Assembly: GCF_013409785.1 (NCBI RefSeq)
Contig: NZ_JACCBV010000001.1
Coordinates: 310,001 to 374,000 of the forward strand
Origin: Microbacterium immunditiarum
Lineage (GTDB): Bacteria > Actinomycetota > Actinomycetes > Actinomycetales > Microbacteriaceae
Length of the DNA: 64,000 bases
Direction of reading: 5' to 3'
Numbering within the stretch: position 1 is the stretch's first letter; the number at the start of each line of letters is the position of its first letter. The position numbers were made by a program, and so were the translations under genes. The notes beneath the pieces were generated by a model that had not been told where the DNA came from, ran no database searches, and saw only the letters and a program-made list of their open reading frames with translations. Shown here piece after piece: positions 43,490-53,374 of the stretch.

Positions 43490-44311
43490 TCAGTCGGGGC
43501 TGCTCTCGCGACGCAGGAACACGACGCTCGCGGGCGACGGGGGACCCGGCCGCTGCAGGATGCTGCGCGAGATGCGTGACGCGGTGGAGCGCACGAGCTC
43601 CACGAAGCGCTGCGGGTCGTCGCGCTCGACGAGGTAGACCATTCCGACGGCCGCCTCGACGTCTCCGTCGGCGTTCACGATCGGCGCGGCGACGGATCCC
43701 GCGGCCATGGTGAGCGACCGGGGCGCGATCGCGTACCGGTTGTCGCGCACCTCGGAGAGCGTGCGGCGCAGCTCGTCGGCGTCGCCGATGGTGTGGGCGG
43801 TGTACCGCTTGAGCGGGTTCTCGACGTACTCCTCCACGACCTCGTCGGCGGCGTACGCGAGGAGGACCAGTCCGACGGCGCCCGCGTGCAGCCGGAGGCG
43901 CCCGCCGATGCGGTTCTGGCCCGTGTAGTTCGCGTGCGGGCGGAGCGCCTCGAGGTACATGACGTGCGCGCCGTCGCGCACCCCGAGGAGCACGGTGCGT
44001 CCGGTGCGGCGATGGATGTCGGCGAGGTGCGGCAGCGCCTTCTCGCGCAGCTGCATGCCGCTCGTCGACGACGTCGCGAGGCTCAGCATCTTCGCACCGA
44101 GGCGGTAGTGGCCGGTCTCGTCGATCTCGAGGCCGCCCCACGCGACCAGCTCGCGCACGAGCCGGTGCGTCGTCGTGAGCGACAGGCCGGACTGGCGGCT
44201 GATCTCGGTCAGGGTGTGCGAGCCGCTCCCCCGCGAGAACACGTCCAGCAGCGCGAGAACCCGTCCCGCCGCCGTCAGCTTCTGCCGATCGCTCGGCTGT
44301 GGCGCGCTCAT
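43490..44311 (-). CDS. IclR-family regulator of the CGSC cluster
   Basis: A 273-residue IclR protein: wHTH about 12-75 (AAGRVLALLDVFSRGSGSHTLTEISRQSGLSLTTTHRLVRELVAWGGL), effector domain 90-255 with YLEALRPHANYTGQNRIGGRLRLHAGAVGLVLLA. ATG 44311 follows GAGGAGG. Palindromes TTCCGC-N3-CGGAA occur before its own gene, the CGSC operon, the SDR and the peptide transporter operon. It is therefore the probable regulator of this local regulon. Confidence 0.85.
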   Translation of the reverse strand: MSAPQPSDRQKLTAAGRVLALLDVFSRGSGSHTLTEISRQSGLSLTTTHRLVRELVAWGGLEIDETGHYRLGAKMLSLATSSTSGMQLREKALPHLADIHRRTGRTVLLGVRDGAHVMYLEALRPHANYTGQNRIGGRLRLHAGAVGLVLLAYAADEVVEEYVENPLKRYTAHTIGDADELRRTLSEVRDNRYAIAPRSLTMAAGSVAAPIVNADGDVEAAVGMVYLVERDDPQRFVELVRSTASRISRSILQRPGPPSPASVVFLRRESSPD

Positions 44312-44406
44312 CCGTCCTCCTCGCGACCTCCGTCGTCGCGACCGTCCGCGCGGTTCACGCTGTCGTGGTCCATTGAACGCGGAACGTCCGAGTCGGGCGC
44401 CGGCTG

Positions 44407-44421
44407 TTCCGCTCGACGGAA
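44407..44421. promoter_or_regulatory. Candidate IclR operator (site 3)
   Basis: TTCCGCTCGACGGAA, 96 bases before the IclR start; a second degenerate CCATTGAACGCGGAA lies at 44370-44384. Autoregulation is suggested. Confidence 0.5.
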
Positions 44422-44428
44422 AGCGGAT

Positions 44429-44473
44429 CCGCGACCCCGCCCGGCCGGCGCGAACCGACGGGCGGGGTCGCGG
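44429..44473 (-). terminator. Hairpin after the peptide-binding protein gene
   Basis: CCGCGACCCCGCCC, 17-base loop, GGGCGGGGTCGCGG: perfect 14-bp arms six bases beyond the stop at 44479. No T run, but very stable; a likely terminator of the dpp-type operon. Confidence 0.6.
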
Positions 44474-44478
44474 TCTGC

Positions 44479-46086
44479 TCAGCCGCCGATCCACTCCATG
44501 GTCGTCCACGGCATGAGGTTCGTCGCGGGCACCGGCTCGTCCTGCCCGGCCCAGCGCGACGTGTTGATGACCGGCATGTGGCCCGTGTACCACGCGAGCG
44601 GCGCGTAGAACATGAGCTCGGCGGCGCGCTCCTGCAGGGCGCGGAAGTGCTCGCCGCGCACCTCGCGGTCGCTCGTGCTCAGGGCGCCGAGAGCCGCCTC
44701 ATGGATCTCGTCGTCGCAGATTCCCGACGGGTTCGACGCGGCGTTGCGGTCGGGGTTGCAGTCGTACCAGCGCACGATGCCGGTGCTCGGGTCGGAGCCC
44801 AGCGTCGAGCGCAGGAAGGCGAGCTCGAAGTCGCTCTCCTTGTAGACCTTGTCGGTGAAGACGGCCGACTGGCTGGCATCGAGGTCGAGGCCGACGCCGA
44901 TGTCCTGCAGCTGCGACTGCGCGAGCTCGGTCGTGGACGCCACCTCGCTCAGTTCGCTGATGTAGCGCGTCTTGAGCGTGAAGCGCGTGCCGTCCGACCC
45001 GCGCGGGTACCCGAGCTCGTCGAGCGCCGCGTTGATCGCGTCGACGTCGTGCGGGTACTCCTCCGAGAACTGGACGTCGTCGTTCACCGCCCAGTCGAGC
45101 TCCTCGGGGAAGAACGTCTCGGCGGGCGTGCCGCGGCCGCCGAGCGCGACCTCGGTGATCGCCTCGCGGTCGAGCGCCGCGAAGACGAGCTTGCGCACCT
45201 CGGCGTCCTGCAGCGGACCGCTGACCGCGTTGAACATGATCGTGATGTCCTGCGGGAACTGGCCGCTGGGCATCTGCAGCACGTCGTCGTGCCCCGGGAT
45301 CTGGTCGAGCTGGCCCGGGTCGAGCGACGCCTGGTCGATCTCGTTGTTGAACAGCGCGAGCGCGCGGCTGTTCGGGTCGCCGATCACCGGGTAGATGACG
45401 CGGCCCACCTTGACCTCTCCGTCCCAATAGTCCGGGTTGGCCTCGAAGATGACCTCCTTGCCCGACTCGAACGACACGAAGCGCAGCGGGCCCGTGCCGA
45501 TCGGCGCCATGTTGGCGGGGTTGGTCACGTAGTCGGTGCCCTCGTAGACGTGCTTCGGCAGCATGTACTGGCCGGCGAGCGTCTCGATCGCGGGACCGTA
45601 CGGCTCCGAGAAGTCGACCACCACGGTCTGCTCGTCCTCGACCTCCACGTTCGCGATGCGAGCGGCGAGCGCCGCCCCGAACGTCTGCAGCTCGACGATC
45701 TCGTCGAGGTTGAACTTGACGTCCTCGGCGGTGAACGGCTCGCCGTCGTGCCACGTGACGCCCTCGCGCAGGTGGAACGTGATCTGCAGGCCGTCCTCGC
45801 TGACGTCCCACGTCTCGGCCAGTCCCGGCGTCAGCTTGTAGTCGGGGCTCAGGCGGATGAGGGTGTCGAAGACCTGCGCGGCGAACATGAAGGGCGTCGC
45901 GCCGTTGGTGAGCTGGGCGTTGAACGACTCGGGATCGGCGGCGATCGCCTGCACGTAGTCGTGCTTGGCGCCGTCGCCTCCTTCGTCGCCTCCGGATGAG
46001 CCGCCGGCGCTGCAGGCGGATGCCACGAGCACCGCGCCCGCGAGCGCGGCGGCGATGCCGACACGGCGTCTGGTGAGGTTCAGCAC
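44479..46086 (-). CDS. Peptide/nickel-type ABC substrate-binding lipoprotein
   Basis: A 535-residue SBP_bac_5 protein. The signal peptide has VASAC at about 21-25. The core LSPDYKLTPGLAETWDVSEDGLQITFHLREGVTWHDGEPFTAEDVKFNLDEIV is diagnostic, as is IGTGPLRFVSFESGKEVIFEANPDYW. GTG 46086 follows AGAGAGG. It is the last gene of a five-gene importer operon controlled from near 49760. In this family ligands range from peptides to glycosides and opine-like compounds, so a peptide is not certain. Confidence 0.9.
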   Translation of the reverse strand: MLNLTRRRVGIAAALAGAVLVASACSAGGSSGGDEGGDGAKHDYVQAIAADPESFNAQLTNGATPFMFAAQVFDTLIRLSPDYKLTPGLAETWDVSEDGLQITFHLREGVTWHDGEPFTAEDVKFNLDEIVELQTFGAALAARIANVEVEDEQTVVVDFSEPYGPAIETLAGQYMLPKHVYEGTDYVTNPANMAPIGTGPLRFVSFESGKEVIFEANPDYWDGEVKVGRVIYPVIGDPNSRALALFNNEIDQASLDPGQLDQIPGHDDVLQMPSGQFPQDITIMFNAVSGPLQDAEVRKLVFAALDREAITEVALGGRGTPAETFFPEELDWAVNDDVQFSEEYPHDVDAINAALDELGYPRGSDGTRFTLKTRYISELSEVASTTELAQSQLQDIGVGLDLDASQSAVFTDKVYKESDFELAFLRSTLGSDPSTGIVRWYDCNPDRNAASNPSGICDDEIHEAALGALSTSDREVRGEHFRALQERAAELMFYAPLAWYTGHMPVINTSRWAGQDEPVPATNLMPWTTMEWIGG

Positions 46087-46164
46087 GGGATTGCCTCTCT
46101 TCTTGTGCCGGACGCGGGGTGCGGCCGGGCGGGGGTTCTGGGGGTGTCGGTGCGGATCACGCGC

Positions 46165-46938
46165 TTACACGGGTTCGAGGGCCGCCGCGAGCAGCGTGCG
46201 GGTGTACGGATGCGACGGCGCGGCGAACACCTCGTCGGTCTCGCCCTCCTCGACGATCTCGCCGGACTTCATGACGTAGACGTAGTCGGCGACCTTGCGC
46301 ACGACGGGCAGGTCGTGGGTGATGAAGACGTAGCCGACGTCCAGGCGCTCCTTGAGGTCGGCCATGACCCGCAGGACGCCCGCCTTGACCGACGCGTCGA
46401 GCGCGGAGACGGCCTCGTCGGCGACGATGATCCGTGGCCTCAGCACGATCGCGCGCGCGATGAGCACGCGCTGGCGCTGGCCGCCGCTGAGCTCGTGCGG
46501 GAAGCGGTCGAGGTACCGCTCGGGCGGGTCCATTCCGACGAGCGAGAGCGCTTCGACGACCGCCGCGTGCACCGCGGAGCGGCCCTTCGCGATGCCGTGC
46601 AGGCGCACGACCTCGCCGATCGCCTGCTCGACGCGCTTGCGGGGGTTGAGAGACCCGGCCGGGTCCTGCAGGACCGCCTGCACGGTGCGGCGGAACCGCA
46701 TGCGGTCTCCGCGTCCCATGCGGGCGAGATCCTGCCCGTCGATGGTGACCGAGCCGCCGGATGCCGGGATGAGGTCGAGCAGGATTCGGGCGAGCGTGCT
46801 CTTGCCGCTGCCGCTCTCGCCCACGATCGCGACGAACCGGCCCGGCTCGGCGGCGATGCTCGCGTCGCGGACGGCGAGCACGGGCGGCGTGCCGCGGCGG
46901 CCGCGGAACTCCTTCGAGACGCGATCAGTCTTGAGCAT
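46165..46938 (-). CDS. Peptide-type ABC ATPase (DppF/OppF-like)
   Basis: A 257-residue ATPase: GESGSGKSTLARIL near 42, Q-loop VQAVLQDPAGSLNPRKRVEQ near 88, LSGGQRQRVLIARAI near 148, VADEAVSALDASV near 170 (Ala replaces the usual Pro-Thr pair of DEPTSALD). ATG 46938 follows GAGAGGAG and overlaps the upstream ATPase end by 14 bases. Slightly shorter than the usual OppF because the C-terminal zinc/oligopeptide extension is missing. Confidence 0.88.
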   Translation of the reverse strand: MLKTDRVSKEFRGRRGTPPVLAVRDASIAAEPGRFVAIVGESGSGKSTLARILLDLIPASGGSVTIDGQDLARMGRGDRMRFRRTVQAVLQDPAGSLNPRKRVEQAIGEVVRLHGIAKGRSAVHAAVVEALSLVGMDPPERYLDRFPHELSGGQRQRVLIARAIVLRPRIIVADEAVSALDASVKAGVLRVMADLKERLDVGYVFITHDLPVVRKVADYVYVMKSGEIVEEGETDEVFAAPSHPYTRTLLAAALEPV

Positions 46939-47851
46939 CGTGGCTCCTCTCGAGCGCGAGTCGGGCGCGCAGGCTCCGGGGCATCGAGTACAGGGGCACG
47001 TCGGGTTCGGTGAGGCTGCGCACGCTGCGCAGGAGCGCCTTCGTGTAGTCGTGCCGCGGATCGGCGAGCACGGCCGCCGTCGGCCCCGACTCGACGATTC
47101 GCCCTCCGTACATGACATGGATGCGGTCGGTCATGCCCGCGACGACCGAGAGGTCGTGCGAGATGAGGATGAGCGACGTGCCGAGCTCGGACACCGTCTC
47201 GTCGAGCGTGCGCAGCACACGCGCCTGCACCGTCGCGTCGAGGGCGGTCGTGGGCTCGTCGGCGATGATGAGGTCGGGCACCTTCGCGATCGCGACGGCG
47301 ATGAGCACGCGCTGCCGCATGCCGCCGCTCAGCTCGTGCGGGAACTGGTTGGCGACGCGCTCGGGGTGGTCGAGGCCGGCCAGGCCGAGGAAGCGCACGA
47401 CCTCGGCCGTGCGCGCCCTGCGGTCGCTGCGCGACGTGGCCCCGAGCGACTCGGCGACCTGCGCGCCGACCTTCATGGTCGGGTTCAGGAACGTCAGCGG
47501 GTCCTGGAAGATCATGCCGACGCGCTTGGAGCGGATCTGGTTCCAGGCGGATGCCGGAGCCGTGAGCATCTCGCGCCCGGCGAAGCGGATCGACCCGTCG
47601 ACCCGCACGCGCGGCGACGTCGGCAGGAGTCCTGCGATCGCGCGCCCCGTGACGGACTTGCCCGAGCCGGACTCTCCGACGATGCCGACGCGCTCGCCCA
47701 TCGCGACAGTGAACGACACCGACGAGACGGCCTCGACCTCGCTGCGGTCGCCGGTCGGGAGATGGACGCGCAGGTTCTCGACCTGCAGGAAAGGCTTCGT
47801 GTCGGTGCGGTCGCGGTCGGCGACAGCATCAGTGATCGTCGGGGCGCTCAC
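46925..47851 (-). CDS. Peptide-type ABC ATPase (DppD/OppD-like)
   Basis: A 308-residue ATPase: GESGSGKSVTGRAIAGL near 60, MIFQDPLTFLNPTMKVGAQ near 112, HELSGGMRQRVLIAVAIA near 170, IADEPTTALDATVQ near 195. GTG 47851 overlaps the permease stop as GTGA. The pair with 46165-46938 is the standard two-ATPase arrangement. Confidence 0.9.
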   Translation of the reverse strand: MSAPTITDAVADRDRTDTKPFLQVENLRVHLPTGDRSEVEAVSSVSFTVAMGERVGIVGESGSGKSVTGRAIAGLLPTSPRVRVDGSIRFAGREMLTAPASAWNQIRSKRVGMIFQDPLTFLNPTMKVGAQVAESLGATSRSDRRARTAEVVRFLGLAGLDHPERVANQFPHELSGGMRQRVLIAVAIAKVPDLIIADEPTTALDATVQARVLRTLDETVSELGTSLILISHDLSVVAGMTDRIHVMYGGRIVESGPTAAVLADPRHDYTKALLRSVRSLTEPDVPLYSMPRSLRARLALERSHDAQD

Positions 47852-48786
47852 TTGACTCGTCCGATCGTCGGGTTGAGGGCGTCGTTCATGGCGTCGCCGA
47901 GGATGTTCACGGCGAGCACGACGAGGAAGATGCACAGGCCGGGGAACAGCGCGAGCCACCACGCCTGCTGCATGTACGCCTGCGCGGAGTTGAGCAGCGC
48001 TCCCCAGCTCGGGCGGTTCGCGTCGCCGATGCCGAGGTACGAGAGGCCGGACTCGACGAGGATCGCGCGCCCGACCGTCATCGTCGTGGCCACGAGCACG
48101 GGCGGCATCGCGTTCGGGATGACGTCCGACCAGAGGATGCGCGGCCCCGAGAAGCCGGCCGCCTTGGCCGACTCGACGTAGCCGAGCTTCGTGATGCGCA
48201 TCGCCTCGGCGCGCACGATCCTCGCGACGCCTGGCCACATCGTGACCCCGAGGATCACGATGATGATGACCACGTTGGAGCCGAGCAGCGCTGCGGCGAC
48301 GAGTGCGAGCACGAGGCCGGGCAGCACCTGGAAGAACTCCGACACCTTGACGAGCGCGTTGTCCATGAACCCGCCGTAGTAGCCGGCCAGCCCGCCGATC
48401 ACCAGGCCCAACGTGAGGCACAGCACCGCGACCGAGAAGCCGACGATCAGCGAGATCTGCCCGCCGTACACGACGCGCGCGAGGTAGTCGCGCCCGAGAT
48501 TGTCGGTGCCGAGCCAGTGCTCGCTGCTCGGCGGCAGCAGCTTCGGGTAGATCGCCGACACGGGGTCGCCCACGAAAGACGGGCCGATGAACGAGATGAG
48601 GATCAGCACCGCGAGCAGCGGGAGGAACACCCACACGGAGCGCTTGCGCAGGAACGTGCGCCACGCGGCGTTCCGCCGGGGGCCGGATGCCCCGACCGCG
48701 AGCGTCTCGGTGCCGGCATCCGGCGCCAGCGGCTCTTCGAGGCCGAGCTCGGCCTCGGGCGACGGGGTGGGCTGGACCGTTGTCAT
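47848..48786 (-). CDS. Peptide-type ABC permease (DppC-like)
   Basis: A 312-residue permease with a hydrophilic 55-residue N-terminus, then FLPLLAVLILISFIGPSFVGD, the HWLGTDNLGRDYLARVVYG loop typical of DppC, and an EAA loop YVESAKAAGFSGPRILWSDVIPNAMPPVLV. ATG 48786 overlaps the DppB-like stop as ATGA. Confidence 0.92.
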   Translation of the reverse strand: MTTVQPTPSPEAELGLEEPLAPDAGTETLAVGASGPRRNAAWRTFLRKRSVWVFLPLLAVLILISFIGPSFVGDPVSAIYPKLLPPSSEHWLGTDNLGRDYLARVVYGGQISLIVGFSVAVLCLTLGLVIGGLAGYYGGFMDNALVKVSEFFQVLPGLVLALVAAALLGSNVVIIIVILGVTMWPGVARIVRAEAMRITKLGYVESAKAAGFSGPRILWSDVIPNAMPPVLVATTMTVGRAILVESGLSYLGIGDANRPSWGALLNSAQAYMQQAWWLALFPGLCIFLVVLAVNILGDAMNDALNPTIGRVK

Positions 48787-49760
48787 GATGCGGCCACCTT
48801 CCGTGAGAACTGCGCGCGCAGACGGGGATCGACGATCCCGTACGTGATGTCGGTGAGGATGTTCGCGACCAGGATCGTGATCGTGAGGAAGATCGCGACG
48901 CCCAGCACGACCTGGTTGTCCTGGCGCTGGATCGCGTCGACGAAGAGCAGCCCCATGCCGGGCCAGCCGAAGACGCTCTCGACGAGCACGGATCCCGCGA
49001 GGATGAACCCGAGGCTGTATCCGGCGACCGTGACCATGGGCAGCAACGCGTTTGGGAGGGCGTGGCGCCACAGCACGCGCTGCGACGCGAGGCCCTTCGA
49101 GCGCGCGGTGTCGATGAAGTCCTGGCCGAGCGACTCGATCATCGACGACCGCATGATGCGCGTCTTGAACGCGAGCTCGGTCGAGGCCATCGTGATGACC
49201 GGCAGCACCATGTAGCGGATGTCGATGCCGTCCTGCCCGTAGGGTGCCTTGCCCTGCGTCGGCAGCCAGCCGAGCTGGATGGAGAACACGATGATCAGGA
49301 GCATGCCGAGCCAGAAGTTCGGCACGGAGAACAGCGCGACCGCGCCCGCCGAGATGCCGCCGTCGAGCCACCGCTTGCGCGTGCGCGCCGCGATCGCACC
49401 CAGGACGATGCCGAGCGTCGTCGAGATGACGAACGCGGGCACGGCGATCGCGAGCGTGTTGCCGGCGCGGTTCAGGATCAGCTCGAGCACCGGCTCGTTC
49501 GTGCCGAACGAGTATCCGAACTCGCCGCGGAACACGTTCCCGAGATAGACGAGGTACCTCTCCCACAGCGGCTTGTCGAGTCCGAAGGCCGCGACGATCT
49601 GCGCCTCGAACGCCGGCGAGATCGGCACGTCTCCGACGAAGTTCTGGATCGGGTCGCCCGGGGCGATCTCCAGCAGCAGGAAGAGCACCGTCAGCACGAC
49701 CACGAACAGGATCAACGACGAGAGAAGCAGCCGTCCGTAGTGGATGGCCATCGCTTTCAT
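48783..49760 (-). CDS. Peptide-type ABC permease (DppB-like)
   Basis: A 325-residue permease: N-terminal helix LLLSSLILFVVVLTVLFLLLEIAPGDPI, EAA loop FIDTARSKGLASQRVLWRHALPNALLPMVTV near 208. ATG 49760 is used; ATG 49751 is an alternative and neither has a strong ribosome site. First gene of the importer operon; three palindromes of the IclR type lie within 170 bases upstream. Confidence 0.9.
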   Translation of the reverse strand: MKAMAIHYGRLLLSSLILFVVVLTVLFLLLEIAPGDPIQNFVGDVPISPAFEAQIVAAFGLDKPLWERYLVYLGNVFRGEFGYSFGTNEPVLELILNRAGNTLAIAVPAFVISTTLGIVLGAIAARTRKRWLDGGISAGAVALFSVPNFWLGMLLIIVFSIQLGWLPTQGKAPYGQDGIDIRYMVLPVITMASTELAFKTRIMRSSMIESLGQDFIDTARSKGLASQRVLWRHALPNALLPMVTVAGYSLGFILAGSVLVESVFGWPGMGLLFVDAIQRQDNQVVLGVAIFLTITILVANILTDITYGIVDPRLRAQFSRKVAAS

Positions 49761-49851
49761 AGGGCGTCCGTCCCTTCGCGACGCGGTCTTCGGTGAGCGC
49801 GTCTACCGGGCCCCACGATCACGGCGGGCGATGAGCGCGCTCAACGGCCGC

Positions 49852-49926
49852 TTCCACACGATGGAAGCCCGCCTGGGGCAACGCGTCTTCCGCGGGCCGG
49901 AAGCGCGCGGCATCCGCTCAATGGAA
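49852..49926. promoter_or_regulatory. Three candidate IclR operators before the peptide-type ABC operon
   Basis: TTCCACACGATGGAA (49852-49866), TTCCGCGGGCCGGAA (49888-49902) and ATCCGCTCAATGGAA (49912-49926), spaced 36 and 24 bases apart start to start. All fit TTCC-N7-GGAA with at most one mismatch. The 262-base divergent gap 49761-50022 contains these and the metF promoter region and nothing else I can see. Confidence 0.55.
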
Positions 49927-49938
49927 GAGCCGCGTTGA

Positions 49939-49973
49939 TACCTATGGACATTCCCTATGGTCATAGGTAATCT
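49939..49973 (+). promoter_or_regulatory. Promoter/operator of the metF-purU-O-demethylase operon
   Basis: TGGACA (49945-49950), 17 bases, TAATCT (49968-49973). The spacer holds the palindrome CCTATG-GT-CATAGG (49954-49967), and a further CCTATGG half-site is at 49941-49947. TACCTATG/CATAGGTA also pair over 49939-49969. The PadR protein at the operon end is the nearest regulator. Confidence 0.5.
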
Positions 49974-50022
49974 GACAACGGCCGCACCGAAGCGGCGCGA
50001 CCCGAGAGGAACGGACCTCACA

Positions 50023-50913
50023 GTGGCCACCATCACCCCCGCCCAGAACAAGGCTGCCGCTCGCGAGCTCGTGAGCGGGTTCTCGCTGGAGATGACCGGG
50101 AAGGACGTGCCGGGACTCCAGGAGGCCGCGCACGCGATCCCGCAGGGAACCAAGATCAACGTCACGTTCCTCGGCAACGAGGACCTCGACATGCGGGTGT
50201 CCGCGGCGAAGGCGGTCAAGGACCTCGGCTTCGTGCCCGTGCCGCACATCTCCGCCCGCCGCCTGCGGAGCCAGGACCAGCTCGAGGAGTTCCTCGGCCG
50301 CCTGCAGGAGGTCGGCGCGACCGAGCACGTCTTCGCGGTGGGTGGCGACCCGACAGAGCCCGAGGGCCCGTACCCGGACTCGCTGAGTGTCATCCGCACC
50401 GGCCTGCTGCAGAAGTACGGCGTGCGCGAGGTGTCGATCGCCGGCTACCCGGAGGGTCACCCCGACATCAAGGACGACGTGCTGTGGCGTCACCTCGAGG
50501 ACAAGTCCGCGTCGCTGAAGGAGCAGGGCCTGGACGCGGTCATCCTCACCCAGTTCGCGTTCGACACCGACCCGGTGCTCACGTGGATCAAGGGCGTGCG
50601 CGATCGCGGCATCGACACCGAGATCCGCATCGGCACCCCCGGCCCGGCCGGCATCAAGCGGCTGCTCGGCTTCGCGCGCCGGTTCGGCATCGGCGCCAAC
50701 GCGATGATCGTCAAGAAGTACGGCTTCTCGCTCACGAACCTGATGGGCACCGCCGGTCCCGACAAGTTCGTCACCGACCTCTCCAGCCTGCTCGCCGACG
50801 CTTCGGCGGGCTCAGCGACCGGCTACGGCCCCGTGAAGCTGCACTTCTACACGTTCGGCGGCCTGCTGGCCACGTCGGAGTGGGTCCGCGACTACCTGGC
50901 CGCGCAGGCCTGA
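50023..50913 (+). CDS. metF: Methylenetetrahydrofolate reductase family protein
   Basis: A 296-residue TIM-barrel flavoprotein of the MTHFR family: FSLEMTGKDVPGLQEAAHAIPQGTKINVTFLGNED opening, VPHISARRLRSQDQLEEFL near 76, VFAVGGDPTEPEGPYPDSL near 105, SIAGYPEGHPD near 140, and QFAFDTDPVLTWIKGVRDRGIDTEIRIGTPGPA near 180. GTG 50023 (MATITPAQ) is preferred to ATG 49957, which lies inside the operator palindrome. In this operon it probably runs in reverse of the biosynthetic direction, oxidising 5-methyl-THF to 5,10-methylene-THF. Confidence 0.88.
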   Translation: MATITPAQNKAAARELVSGFSLEMTGKDVPGLQEAAHAIPQGTKINVTFLGNEDLDMRVSAAKAVKDLGFVPVPHISARRLRSQDQLEEFLGRLQEVGATEHVFAVGGDPTEPEGPYPDSLSVIRTGLLQKYGVREVSIAGYPEGHPDIKDDVLWRHLEDKSASLKEQGLDAVILTQFAFDTDPVLTWIKGVRDRGIDTEIRIGTPGPAGIKRLLGFARRFGIGANAMIVKKYGFSLTNLMGTAGPDKFVTDLSSLLADASAGSATGYGPVKLHFYTFGGLLATSEWVRDYLAAQA

Positions 50914-50945
50914 TCCACCTGAACCTCGTCCGAGGAGATTCCCGA

Positions 50946-51830
50946 ATGTCCCCGCACATCGAACCCAAGCGCGACCAAGCATGCCTGATCGTGCACGGCC
51001 CCGACCAGCCCGGTCTGGTCGCCGCCGTCACGGGCCTCATCACCCGCAACAAGGGCAACATCGTCACCCTCGACCAGTACTCCGACAACCCCGAGGGCGG
51101 CGCGTTCTTCCAGCGGGTCGTGTTCCACCGCCCCGACCTGGCGGCCGCGATCGACGACATCGAGGCCGACCTGGCCAAGACCCTCAAGCCCCTCGGGGTG
51201 CAGTGGACGCTGACCGACCAGTCGATCCCGAAGCGGATGGCGATCCTCGCCTCGACGAGCGACCACTGCCTGCTCGAGCTGCTGTGGCGCCACCGCCGCG
51301 GCGAGCTGCCGGTGACGATCCCGATGGTGATCTCGAACCACACCAACACCGCCGAGGACGTCCGCGCGTTCGGCATCCCGTTCTTCCACGTCCCCTCTCA
51401 GGGGCCTGACAAGAGTGAGGCCGAGGCGAAGATCCTCGAACTGCTCAAGGGCAACGTCGACTTCGTCGTCCTCGCGCGGTACATGCAGATCATCTCGGAG
51501 GACTTCCTCGAGAAGGTCGGCGTGCCGATCATCAACATCCACCACTCGTTCCTGCCCGCCTTCATCGGCGCCGCCCCGTACCGCAAGGCGAAGGAACGCG
51601 GCGTGAAGCTGATCGGCGCGACCAGCCACTACGTGACCAAGGACCTCGACGAGGGCCCCATCATCGAGCAGGACATCGCCCGCGTCGACCACCGAATGAG
51701 CGCCGCCGACCTCCAGGCCCGGGGCGCCTACGTGGAGCGTGCGGTGCTGTCGCGCGCCGTGCAATGGCACGCCGAAGACCGGGTCATCCGCCACGGCAAC
51801 CACACCATCGTCTTCACCGACCGACCCTGA
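50946..51830 (+). CDS. purU: Formyltetrahydrofolate deformylase
   Basis: A 294-residue enzyme. The N-terminal ACT domain (ACLIVHGPDQPGLVAAVTGLI, about 11-90) is followed by a formyltransferase fold with KRMAILAS near 97, FVVLARYMQIIS near 180, INIHHSFLPAFIGAAPY (catalytic Asn-x-His) near 197 and TSHYVTKDLDEGPIIEQD (catalytic Asp) near 222. It hydrolyses 10-formyl-THF to THF and formate. It starts 32 bases after metF. Its presence here points to disposal of methyl groups rather than purine synthesis. Confidence 0.93.
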   Translation: MSPHIEPKRDQACLIVHGPDQPGLVAAVTGLITRNKGNIVTLDQYSDNPEGGAFFQRVVFHRPDLAAAIDDIEADLAKTLKPLGVQWTLTDQSIPKRMAILASTSDHCLLELLWRHRRGELPVTIPMVISNHTNTAEDVRAFGIPFFHVPSQGPDKSEAEAKILELLKGNVDFVVLARYMQIISEDFLEKVGVPIINIHHSFLPAFIGAAPYRKAKERGVKLIGATSHYVTKDLDEGPIIEQDIARVDHRMSAADLQARGAYVERAVLSRAVQWHAEDRVIRHGNHTIVFTDRP

Positions 51831-53300
<1,470 letters not shown>

Positions 53301-53307
53301 CCCGAGA

Positions 53308-53344
53308 CCCGAGGGGGTTCGCCCGCACAGGGCGGGCCCCCTCG
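53308..53344 (+). terminator. Hairpin after the O-demethylase gene
   Basis: CGAGGGGG at the left pairs with CCCCCTCG at the right, and an inner CGCCC/GGGCG pair stacks on it. It lies eight bases beyond the stop and before padR, so padR may be partly separated from the operon. Confidence 0.55.
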
Positions 53345-53374
53345 CACCACATGCCGCCGCGTCCGAGGAGAATC

